A stretch of 5,469 nucleotides of DNA from positions 1 through 5,469 of the forward strand of contig NZ_CALIBH010000119.1 of assembly GCF_938045775.1 (NCBI RefSeq), given 5' to 3'. This DNA is from an uncultured Campylobacter sp. Lineage in GTDB: Bacteria > Campylobacterota > Campylobacteria > Campylobacterales > Campylobacteraceae. The translations under genes were made by a program, and so were the position numbers. Shown here piece by piece: positions 1 to 5,411 of this stretch. The notes beneath the pieces are model-generated. The model did not search any database and was not told the DNA's origin. It was given only the letters and a program-made list of their open reading frames with translations. Within the stretch, counting starts at the first letter, position 1. Each line of letters begins with the position of its first letter.

Positions 1-194
1 AAAAGAAGCGTGGCGGGGAAATATCTTTCTATATTTTTGCGCGCCATAAACTCATCTATCCGCTCGCTCCAAAACAGCCCGAAATCCCCGAGCACAATGA
101 CGAAATCATCCGCGCTAAGCCCGCCCGCAAAGGCCTTGTTCGTTATTTTGCCGATCTCGTTTATGCCGTGCGTATCGCCGCAAAGATATATCAT
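1..194 (-). CDS. Metallophosphoesterase, N-terminal part (runs off left edge)
   Basis: The minus strand is open from an ATG at 194-192 to the left edge, giving 64 codons with no stop. The protein starts MIYLCGDTHG and continues to DDFVIVLGDFGLFW. These are the first two metal-binding blocks (GDTHG and GDFG) of the calcineurin-like phosphoesterase superfamily, with D7, H9 and D37 as the expected ligands. The third block (GNHE) would lie just beyond the window. The start is well supported: AAAGGAG at 201-207 sits six bases upstream of the ATG. The family hydrolyses phosphomonoesters or phosphodiesters with two metal ions in the cytoplasm; the substrate cannot be told from this fragment. It has the same orientation as the operon to the right but is separated from it by about 350 bp, so it is probably its own transcription unit. 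The superfamily call is strong, the exact function unknown. Confidence 0.85.
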   Translation of the reverse strand, partial: MIYLCGDTHGINEIGKITNKAFAGGLSADDFVIVLGDFGLFWSERIDEFMARKNIERYFPATLL

Positions 195-248
195 ATTCCT
201 CTCCTTTAATCTGGCTCGCCGCGCTTTGTCGCAACCCATGCGAATGAA

Positions 249-268
249 ATTTTAAGCGCTAAATTTTA
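249..268 (-). promoter_or_regulatory. Possible -10 boxes for the metallophosphoesterase gene
   Basis: Two TAAAAT hexamers on the minus strand (268-263 and 254-249) lie about 50-75 bases upstream of the phosphoesterase ATG and resemble epsilonproteobacterial -10 boxes. The region is full of similar AT-rich words, so the assignment is weak; it rests only on position and similarity. Confidence 0.2.
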
Positions 269-436
269 CGCAGCGCACACCGCACAGACCTTTTGCCCCT
301 AGCCGTAACCACATAAATTTAATCCAAATTAAAAGCGTAAATTTAGGCGACGTATTTTAAAAGCACAGGCATCAAGCCTATCGACGCGTAAATTTAAAGC
401 CGCAGCTTCCGATTTAAATTTCGCGGCGCGGATCTA

Positions 437-478
437 AGCGGCGAAATCCAAGTAGGCGCAGCTTTGCTTACTGCCGCT
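437..478. repeat. Two-tier hairpin
   Basis: Outer arms AGCGGC (437-442) and GCCGCT (473-478) match perfectly. Nested inside, AGTAGGC (451-457) pairs with GCTTACT (466-472) with one G-T wobble in plus-strand RNA, which would be an A-C mismatch in minus-strand RNA. An eight-base bulge (443-450) lies on one side only. It may be a transcription end signal or a stray structure; no T-run decides the direction. Confidence 0.35.
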
Positions 479-495
479 AAATTTTAAATTTAGCG
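475..495. repeat. 21-bp near-perfect palindrome
   Basis: Ten bases on each side of a single central T (485) are complementary: the left arm begins CGCTAAATTT and the right arm is AAATTTAGCG. Such symmetry suits a dimeric DNA-binding protein or a cruciform better than an RNA hairpin, because no loop is left. It lies about 50-70 bp past the esterase stop. Confidence 0.55.
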
Positions 496-505
496 ACGAA
501 CTTTG

Positions 506-534
506 TAAATTTTACGGCGAGCCGCCTAAATTTA
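506..534 (-). terminator. Probable terminator of the patA-patB-ape1 operon
   Basis: Read on the minus strand, a hairpin starts about ten bases after the TAA of the esterase gene. GGCG and CGCC pair around a GCT loop, extended by TAAATTTA arms, for 12 base pairs in total with two single-base bulges (515 and 510). Position and structure fit intrinsic termination. The weak point is the lack of a pure T-run after the stem: the T residues are within the outer arm. Confidence 0.45.
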
Positions 535-544
535 AAGATTAAAT

Positions 545-1597
545 TTAAAGCCTGCCGCGCAATTTCGTCGCCAGTGCTGCGCCGATTTTTTCGTAGCCCT
601 CTTTTTGCAAGTGGATTTCGTCAGGGCGGATCAGCCCACGCTCGCGCCAGCCGCGCCAGCCGCCATCCTCATCCATAAGACCGGCTATGTCGTAAAACAT
701 CGCCCCTTCATCTCGCGCCAGATGCGCTAGCACCTCCGCAGCGCGTGAGGCGTTTGGCACTTTAGGGCTTCGCGGCGGCGCTACAAGCAGGATTTTTGCA
801 CCGGGAGCTGCAGAGCGGACAGAGCGAAGCAGCCCACGGACGCTTTGGTAGAATTTTTGCTCATCAAATTTCGGATCCATCGCGTCGTTTGTGCCATAAG
901 CGATAACTACGAGATTGTATCTAAGTCCTGAAAAATCTCTACCAAAGGCATCTGCACCCCATTTTTCGTAGAGATTACTAAACGCGCCGTTGCTCGCACA
1001 AGAGTCTGCAAAGCGCGCGTTTTTGCGGTAAATTTTATATCCTCCAAGCTCTGCTCCGTCACGCAGCGATCTAATTTCGATAGGAAATCTAAGTCGCAGC
1101 TTAGAATACTCCCATTTCTGCGGCACTTCTTGCGAAATATACGCGCTTAGCCCACTTGCATCGCGCACGCGAAAAATCTCGCCGCCCTGATCCGATTTAT
1201 GTAAAATTTCGACGTAAAAATCGCCGCTAAGCTGCTTTAGCTCCAGTCGCACGTTAGCGCCTTTTTTGCCGGTAGCGATCACTCCGCATAGCGGAAAATC
1301 GGGGTCTTGCTCGGTGCGAGACGAGATCACATTAAAGCCGCTTTGCTTAAATTCTATATTTTCGCTTTTGTGATATTTAGGCATCATTGCAGGCACGAAG
1401 CCGACGCTGTTTTGCACGAAAAAACCATGTCTGAAAGCATCTATCAGCGCGTCGCTTCCTAAGTGCGAATCACCAAAAAATTTCACTCCAAAGCCCGCAG
1501 AGCTTTTTGCGTTTGCGGAATTTATGCCGCGAACGCCTGCGTTTGCCGCGCATCCGCCTAATAAAGCGGCAAATAAAATCACTATAAACTTACTCAA
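545..1597 (-). CDS. ape1: Peptidoglycan O-acetylesterase, Ape1-like SGNH lipoprotein
   Basis: A 350-residue SGNH hydrolase, numbered from TTG at 1597. An N-terminal hydrophobic stretch ends in the lipobox LGGC (Cys16), so a lipoprotein facing the periplasm is expected. Block I is GDSH (42-45; Ser44), block II probably Gly204 in SNGAFSN, block III GTND (Asn237), and block V DEIH (Asp326, His329). About 140 residues lie between blocks I and II. In Ape1 of Neisseria, as I remember it, a CBM35-like domain sits at the same place, with similar Ser-Gly-Asn spacing. Ape1 removes O-acetyl groups from MurNAc so that lytic transglycosylases can cut. The gene is last in the operon after patA and patB, which supports this role. 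Start: the upstream TTG at 1603 touches the AAGGA site (1604-1608), whereas TTG at 1597 lies six bases from it. A generic SGNH esterase for another acetylated glycan is the alternative. Confidence 0.75.
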   Translation of the reverse strand: MSKFIVILFAALLGGCAANAGVRGINSANAKSSAGFGVKFFGDSHLGSDALIDAFRHGFFVQNSVGFVPAMMPKYHKSENIEFKQSGFNVISSRTEQDPDFPLCGVIATGKKGANVRLELKQLSGDFYVEILHKSDQGGEIFRVRDASGLSAYISQEVPQKWEYSKLRLRFPIEIRSLRDGAELGGYKIYRKNARFADSCASNGAFSNLYEKWGADAFGRDFSGLRYNLVVIAYGTNDAMDPKFDEQKFYQSVRGLLRSVRSAAPGAKILLVAPPRSPKVPNASRAAEVLAHLARDEGAMFYDIAGLMDEDGGWRGWRERGLIRPDEIHLQKEGYEKIGAALATKLRGRL

Positions 1598-2900
1598 CTT
1601 CAATCCTTGATAAAATTTCTTTCGCTACCGCTTCGCAACCCTCTTTGCTCATATGAATGCCGTCGTCTTGGCGCACGCGCACGAGCTTGGAGCCGCTTTG
1701 CAGATAGGTTTTATAGACGCCTTTTTCGCACACCAGCGGGGTTGTTTGCATAAAATACCCGCCAAGCGCCATACTAGCGTCGGCATATATTTGATTTAGC
1801 AGCTGCGTTTTCTCCTCAAAATCGGGCTTTTGCATACACGGCATCGCAAGCCACAGCACTCCCGCACCGTGCGAGTGCGCCGTATTGTAGATCTCGCGCA
1901 CTCTTGAGGCGTAAAACTCTCGCCAGCGCGGCGTTTTAATGCCATAAGTTTTACCTCCCGCGCGGTACTCCCAGACGTCATTGGCGCCCAGCAGCACGAC
2001 TACGAGCTTAACGCCGCTGTTCTCGCGAAGAGCGGTATCGAGCGTCTTTTGCCAGTCGAAAGATTTCTTGCTCGCAAGCCCCGTCGATTGCTTGCTAAGA
2101 TCGATCACTCTTAGGCTTCGCTTCGGGAAAAATTTCTTAGCGTTCATCCCCACGTATTGCATCAGACTATCGCCCATAAAAAGCACCTCATCGCCTGCAT
2201 TTAGGCGGATCTTGCCATCGTCGCTAAGCGAAATTTTAGCATCAATCTCCGCGGAGCTTTGCGTCGTTAAATTCTGCTCCAAAGCCTGCGGAACAGGGAG
2301 TTGAGAATCGGAATTTTCGCCGCTTTGCAAGGTTGCGCTTGCCGCGACGGGGTTTTGCGACACGGCGGTACTGCGCGGCGCAAAGCTTGTTGTAGTCTGG
2401 CTTTGTGACACGGAATTTCGCGAAGTAGAATTTTTAGAAGCGGAATTTTGTGCGTAAGGCTCCTGCGCCGAATCGCGCGTCTTTAAATGATGCGTGGAAT
2501 TATTTAAAGTGGAATTCTTTGCAGCATGGGCTTGCGGCTTGCTATCTTGCGGTTTAACATTTTGCAAAGCATCGTGATCTCGCGCCCCCATGCTTTGCAA
2601 AGCTTGATTTTCCGCCATACGATCTTGCGCAGGTTTTTTAAAATTTTTGCTTCCGCTATGCGGACTTGCGTCCTCATCCTTGCTAAGATCCCCACCTTTG
2701 ATACGCTGCTCTAGCTTATCTGCGCCATTTGCAATCTTTTCGTAGATCTCTCCGCCTACACGAAACGGCGAGCGGCGCAGCCATTCTTCCAGCCCAAAAT
2801 CATCGTGGAATCGCTGCTCCAAATAATAAAGCAGCGAGCCTTGCATAAAAAATGCCGAGAAAAACAGCGCAAAAAGCAGAGTCGAAACAAACCTAAGCAT
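1590..2900 (-). CDS. patB: Peptidoglycan O-acetyltransferase, PatB-like SGNH/DUF459-type protein
   Basis: A 436-residue protein. Residues 4-20 form a hydrophobic signal anchor with no lipobox, so the rest should be periplasmic and tied to the inner membrane. Residues 21-70 look helical. Residues 71-220 are low-complexity and rich in Ser, Asn, Gln and Thr. The SGNH domain covers about 235-436: block I GDSLM (Ser245), Gly274 as likely block II, block III GAND (Asn307) and block V DGIH (Asp413, His416), so the triad Ser245-Asp413-His416 is intact. PatB enzymes take acetyl groups delivered by PatA and place them on MurNAc C6-OH. The upstream MBOAT gene and the downstream Ape1-like gene point to peptidoglycan rather than alginate or another polymer. 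The ATG directly follows the patA stop (TAGATG), with AGGA six bases upstream at 2907-2910. Catalytic direction (transferase or esterase) cannot be read from motifs alone. Confidence 0.75.
   Translation of the reverse strand: MLRFVSTLLFALFFSAFFMQGSLLYYLEQRFHDDFGLEEWLRRSPFRVGGEIYEKIANGADKLEQRIKGGDLSKDEDASPHSGSKNFKKPAQDRMAENQALQSMGARDHDALQNVKPQDSKPQAHAAKNSTLNNSTHHLKTRDSAQEPYAQNSASKNSTSRNSVSQSQTTTSFAPRSTAVSQNPVAASATLQSGENSDSQLPVPQALEQNLTTQSSAEIDAKISLSDDGKIRLNAGDEVLFMGDSLMQYVGMNAKKFFPKRSLRVIDLSKQSTGLASKKSFDWQKTLDTALRENSGVKLVVVLLGANDVWEYRAGGKTYGIKTPRWREFYASRVREIYNTAHSHGAGVLWLAMPCMQKPDFEEKTQLLNQIYADASMALGGYFMQTTPLVCEKGVYKTYLQSGSKLVRVRQDDGIHMSKEGCEAVAKEILSRIEVE
1595..1608 (-). promoter_or_regulatory. 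Ribosome site that decides the ape1 start
   Basis: AAGGA at 1608-1604 lies inside the last codons of patB. TTG at 1603-1601 follows it with no gap; TTG at 1597-1595 follows with a six-base gap (TTGAAG). The second is the normal spacing. The resulting start overlaps the patB stop (1592-1590), so ribosomes ending patB are well placed to begin ape1. No ATG is available nearby in this frame. Confidence 0.65.
2406..2519 (-). repeat. Pentapeptide NS repeats in the PatB linker
   Basis: The linker holds five units of the form x-N-S-[TAV]-x: KNSTL and NNSTH (residues 128-137, bases 2490-2519) and QNSAS, KNSTS, RNSVS (residues 151-165, bases 2406-2450). At the DNA level this appears as a degenerate 15-bp period, seen on the plus strand as recurring GGAATT or AGAATT cores. 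It looks like an expanded, flexible spacer between the membrane anchor and the catalytic domain. No function is evident beyond spacing. Confidence 0.6.
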
Positions 2901-2910
2901 CTAAAATCCT
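2898..2910 (-). promoter_or_regulatory. patA stop / patB start junction with ribosome site
   Basis: On the minus strand AGGA (2910-2907), then the patA stop TAG (2903-2901), then the patB ATG (2900-2898) follow in direct sequence. The ribosome site is thus coded inside the last codons of patA, which favours coupled translation of the two partner proteins. Confidence 0.8.
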
Positions 2911-4460
2911 GCGTAGATGAAATTTGGAATTCCGCTTGGCATCAGCGCGAAAATCAGCGTGAAGATCATGCCGAGCACGAGAGCTTTAGGTAAAAACGGC
3001 AGCTCGGCAAAAAGCGCGATCAAAGTATCTTTAAGAGCTGAAATTTTAGGATAAACAAAAATCCCCGCTAAAATCCCCGCAAGCACCGCTAGCTCGCTAA
3101 TATCTCCGAAAGCTCGCGCGCGGGTAAAAGCGCTCAAAATCGCCGCCGCATCTGGCAAGGAATTAGCGAAAAAAATCCAAGCGAAACTTACAAAAATATA
3201 GGTACAAAATAGTGCCAAATACGGATTTAGCGGCTTTACGCCTACTTTGGCAAGACATTTTAAAAACACAAGCGCCACTCCGTGCAAAAGCCCCCAAATC
3301 AAAAAATTTAATCCCGCGCCATGCCAAATGCCAGATAGCGCAAACGCGATTAGTAAATTTACGCAGGTGCGCGCAAAGCCATTGCGCGAGCCGCCGAGCG
3401 GGATATAAATATAATCGCGTATAAACGTGGATAAACTGATATGCCAGCGATCCCAAAACTCGCCTAAATTCTTAGCCGCGTAGGGCATATTAAAATTCTG
3501 CGGCAGCTTAAAGCCCATCGCAAGCCCAAGCGCCCGCGCCATATCGATAAAGCCGCTAAAATTCGTATAAAGCACCACGCCATAAAGCAGCAGTGCAGCT
3601 AGAATTTGCGCCACAGAAGACTCTGGCTCGTCGCCGTAAACGCCTGAAATCACATCGCTATAATACGCGCCCAAATAGCCGCTAATAAGCAGCAGCTTAA
3701 CTAAGGCAAAAATTATAAGCACATAAATTTCATCGGCATTGCCAAAGTGCTTGAAGCGATCAAACTGTGGCAGTACTGGCTCTACGCCCTTAGCCGCGCT
3801 AGCGCGTCCGATAGGACCCATCACGATGCTAGGGAAAAACGCTAAAAAGCACGCCAAACTCAAAAAGCCCTGCTCGCCGCATTCGCGCCTATAAACCGAG
3901 ACAAAATAGGTGATCGACATGAAAACATAATATGAAATTCCAAGCGGAAACGCCACGCTATCGACGGCACCTAGGTGAAGCGCGGCAAGCGCGGCATTGA
4001 AAAACTCCCTGACGTAGCCATAATATTTAAAAAACGCGAGAAAAAATAAGCCACCAGCAACTGCCGCAAGCATCACTGCGCGCGCCTTCGCAGTTGGTAA
4101 CGGAATCTGCTTCGCTAACCCCGCTTTTTGCACCTGCTTTGCTATGCGAGCTTGTTTTGTTGCGCTCATCTGCTTGGCTGCCGCTTTACGCGAGAGTTTT
4201 TTCTTGTGCGAAGACTGCTTTGCGGGCGATATGACTTTTGCGACTACGCGATTAGTGCGAGCGATACACGCACCTGCAAAATATACGAAGGCACTATAGG
4301 CTGCAAGCACCAGTGCAAAGCGTGGATTTATGGAGCACATAAAGCCATAGCTTGCCAGCAGGATCAGAATTTTTTGCGCGAAAATATGATTTTTGAGCGT
4401 CCAATAAACGATTAAAAACGCTAAAAAAGCAAGGACAAACTCGGGCGAAAAAAATGTCAT
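2901..4460 (-). CDS. patA: MBOAT acetyl transporter, PatA/AlgI-like
   Basis: A 519-residue polytopic membrane protein with roughly ten or eleven hydrophobic segments. The start resembles AlgI/PatA proteins (FFSPEFVLAFLAFLIVYW). Family signatures are clear: FFKYYGY at 143-149, PLGISYYVF at 172-180, NLGEFWDRWHISLSTFIRDY at 331-350 followed by IPLGGSRNG, and LSGIWHGAGLN with the conserved MBOAT His380, plus a second His393 in LLHG. The family takes acetyl groups from a cytoplasmic donor and passes them through the inner membrane to a periplasmic partner; here that should be the SGNH protein coded immediately downstream. Unusual is residues 71-127, an acid-free, strongly basic loop (see separate entry). 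The ATG at 4460 has GGAAAG five bases upstream (4466-4471). AlgI for alginate or acetylation of another glycan is the alternative; the Ape1-like neighbour favours peptidoglycan. Confidence 0.85.
   Translation of the reverse strand: MTFFSPEFVLAFLAFLIVYWTLKNHIFAQKILILLASYGFMCSINPRFALVLAAYSAFVYFAGACIARTNRVVAKVISPAKQSSHKKKLSRKAAAKQMSATKQARIAKQVQKAGLAKQIPLPTAKARAVMLAAVAGGLFFLAFFKYYGYVREFFNAALAALHLGAVDSVAFPLGISYYVFMSITYFVSVYRRECGEQGFLSLACFLAFFPSIVMGPIGRASAAKGVEPVLPQFDRFKHFGNADEIYVLIIFALVKLLLISGYLGAYYSDVISGVYGDEPESSVAQILAALLLYGVVLYTNFSGFIDMARALGLAMGFKLPQNFNMPYAAKNLGEFWDRWHISLSTFIRDYIYIPLGGSRNGFARTCVNLLIAFALSGIWHGAGLNFLIWGLLHGVALVFLKCLAKVGVKPLNPYLALFCTYIFVSFAWIFFANSLPDAAAILSAFTRARAFGDISELAVLAGILAGIFVYPKISALKDTLIALFAELPFLPKALVLGMIFTLIFALMPSGIPNFIYAGF
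4080..4250 (-). repeat. Basic AKQ-repeat loop in the MBOAT protein
   Basis: Residues 71-127 of the MBOAT protein contain 16 Lys or Arg and no Asp or Glu. Five [AT]KQ triplets occur at 80-82, 95-97, 101-103, 107-109 and 116-118. The segment lies between the N-terminal hydrophobic segments and the FFKYYGY block. In AlgI-type proteins, as I recall them, a much shorter basic loop is found here. By the positive-inside rule it should face the cytoplasm. Confidence 0.7.
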
Positions 4461-4513
4461 TCAATCTTTCCAATTTAAATTTTTAAAGCTCTTGCGGCTT
4501 TTAAACGCTCGCG

Positions 4514-4546
4514 GCGCGAAATTTATACGAAGCGAAAAAGCTTTTT
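4514..4546 (-). promoter_or_regulatory. Promoter of the patA-patB-ape1 operon
   Basis: On the minus strand TATAAAT (4527-4521) is preceded by CTTTTTCGCTTCG. This matches the epsilonproteobacterial pattern of a TATAAT-like -10 box with T-rich DNA upstream and no clear -35 box. Transcription would begin near 4514, giving a leader of about 53 bases before the patA ATG. No other candidate of this quality lies closer to the gene. Confidence 0.5.
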
Positions 4547-4556
4547 TAAATCGCTT
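4530..4556. repeat. Inverted repeat over the operon promoter
   Basis: AAGCGA (4530-4535) and TCGCTT (4551-4556) are perfect inverted arms. They enclose a 12-bp palindrome, AAAAAGCTTTTT (4535-4546). The element begins just upstream of the -10 box and would cover the -15 to -40 region, where a regulator could bind. It may instead be the end signal of a transcript entering from the right. Confidence 0.4.
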
Positions 4557-4645
4557 GCAACGCAAAATTTTATGCGTAGGCACGGCATTGCGCCGCTAAA
4601 CGCTCTAATAAATCTAGCGTCCAATCCTTCTTAGATTCACGGACA

Positions 4646-4659
4646 GCTTGCATGCAAGC
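4646..4659. repeat. 14-bp perfect palindrome
   Basis: GCTTGCATGCAAGC is perfectly self-complementary. It lies about 130 bp upstream of the proposed operon start. It could be a binding site for a dimeric regulator; nothing else in the window repeats it. Confidence 0.5.
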
Positions 4660-4868
4660 CCTTGCCACGTGAGCAAAATTCCTCCACAATGGCAAAATTT
4701 AAAATGCAAATGAGAGCTCTACACACGAATAAAATTTTAAACGCGCTGAGCGGTTTGCCATCAAATTCCCACGAAACCTCGCAAACGCAGTCTCGCAGAT
4801 TCTACCCGCAGGATTTCAAAATAAGCGCCTTGGAATCATGCTATATAAATTAGACGCGCGCGATGCCA

Positions 4869-4937
4869 CTAAAATCCTACAAAATAAGATGAGCCACACT
4901 TCATCACAACTATGAGGGCTAAAATTCTACAAAGCAA
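4869..4937. repeat. Imperfect 19-bp direct repeat, 50 bp apart
   Basis: Copies at 4869-4887 (CTAAAATCCTACAAAATAA) and 4919-4937 (CTAAAATTCTACAAAGCAA) agree at 16 of 19 positions with a 50-bp period. The bases between are not repeated further. No function can be assigned. Confidence 0.4.
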
Positions 4938-4962
4938 AATTTTAAAAGCCAAAAAATTTTGC
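4934..4962. repeat. 10-bp inverted repeat GCAAAATTTT / AAAATTTTGC
   Basis: The arms at 4934-4943 and 4953-4962 match perfectly around a nine-base loop. In plus-strand RNA the 3' arm ends in TTTTGC and in minus-strand RNA in TTTTGCTTTG, so a weak terminator in either direction is possible. No adjacent gene needs one inside this window. Confidence 0.45.
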
Positions 4963-5279
4963 AGCGATAATAAAATTCCGCCCGTTAAAATCTGCCGCGC
5001 AAAATTACTAAGTAAAATCTCACTTTAAGGCGTGATAGAAACCATCTAAAAGCTGCGCCTTATGAGCCAAAATCATAGCTTTTAATTTTTACCGCAAATT
5101 GCAGACCTGCGCCGCCATAAAGCCCCTTTTAAAATTTTGTATCAACGCAAACGCACCTTACGCTAGCCTCGCTCTTTCTTGCAAAAAACACAAGTTAAAA
5201 TCAATGAGCTTCGCATCGTAAAATTTTGGCTCTAGACTTGGTTTTAGCGCAGTGTAAATTCGAGCTCGTTAGGCAAAAT

Positions 5280-5303
5280 TAGCCGTAAATTTCAATACGG
5301 CTA
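5280..5303. repeat. 8-bp perfect hairpin TAGCCGTA / TACGGCTA
   Basis: The arms 5280-5287 and 5296-5303 pair perfectly around an eight-base loop. On the minus strand the hairpin is followed by ATTTTGCC and overlaps the TAA that closes the frame open from the right edge. It could be a terminator for a minus-strand transcript entering from the right. Confidence 0.45.
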
Positions 5304-5385
5304 CATAGATTTGAGTTTGAGCTGAAATTTAACCTAGCAGAGCCGAATCTCGCTTCGCAATCCAGCCATTCTAACGAGATAATGT

Positions 5386-5411
5386 AAATTTTAATTTGCA
5401 ATTTAAAATTT
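5386..5411. repeat. 9-bp all-AT inverted repeat
   Basis: AAATTTTAA (5386-5394) and TTAAAATTT (5403-5411) match perfectly around the loop TTTGCAAT. It is built from the same AAATTT word as the other noncoding repeats here. Confidence 0.4.

Larger units (their letters stand above)
195..544. other. Noncoding spacer with dense AAATTT words
   Basis: No convincing gene lies between the phosphoesterase start and the esterase stop. By hand count AAATTT occurs eleven times from 247 to 546, against roughly a dozen times in the 3.9 kb operon. Many copies are extended to TAAATTTA or flanked by inverted GC-rich arms, which gives the inverted repeats listed separately. A further weak pair, GCGCT (256-260) and AGCGC (272-276), flanks one copy. 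A plus-strand reading frame across 10-255 is only the shadow of the phosphoesterase gene. Confidence 0.8.

Noticed and set aside
10..255. Plus-strand open frame of 81 codons
   Set aside because: It lies opposite the metallophosphoesterase N-terminus, which has clear metal-binding motifs and a strong ribosome site, so this is a shadow frame.
4448..4454. Run of seven T in codons 3-5 of patA as a phase-variation tract
   Set aside because: Seven T is short; Campylobacter phase variation mostly uses longer G or C tracts. The run simply codes Phe-Phe in a hydrophobic N-terminus.
545..4460. Alginate acetylation (AlgI/AlgJ/AlgX) as the function
   Set aside because: No alginate genes are in view, the host type is not known to make alginate, and the Ape1-like esterase with an insertion between blocks I and II fits peptidoglycan better. 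It is not formally excluded.
4662..4853. Plus-strand open frame of 63 codons in the noncoding region
   Set aside because: It begins at TTG with no ribosome site, resembles no family I know, and is no longer than expected by chance.
5104..5303. tRNA or other stable RNA gene
   Set aside because: Hairpins are present, but no TTCGA-type T-arm, no cloverleaf spacing and no conserved SRP or tmRNA core was found.
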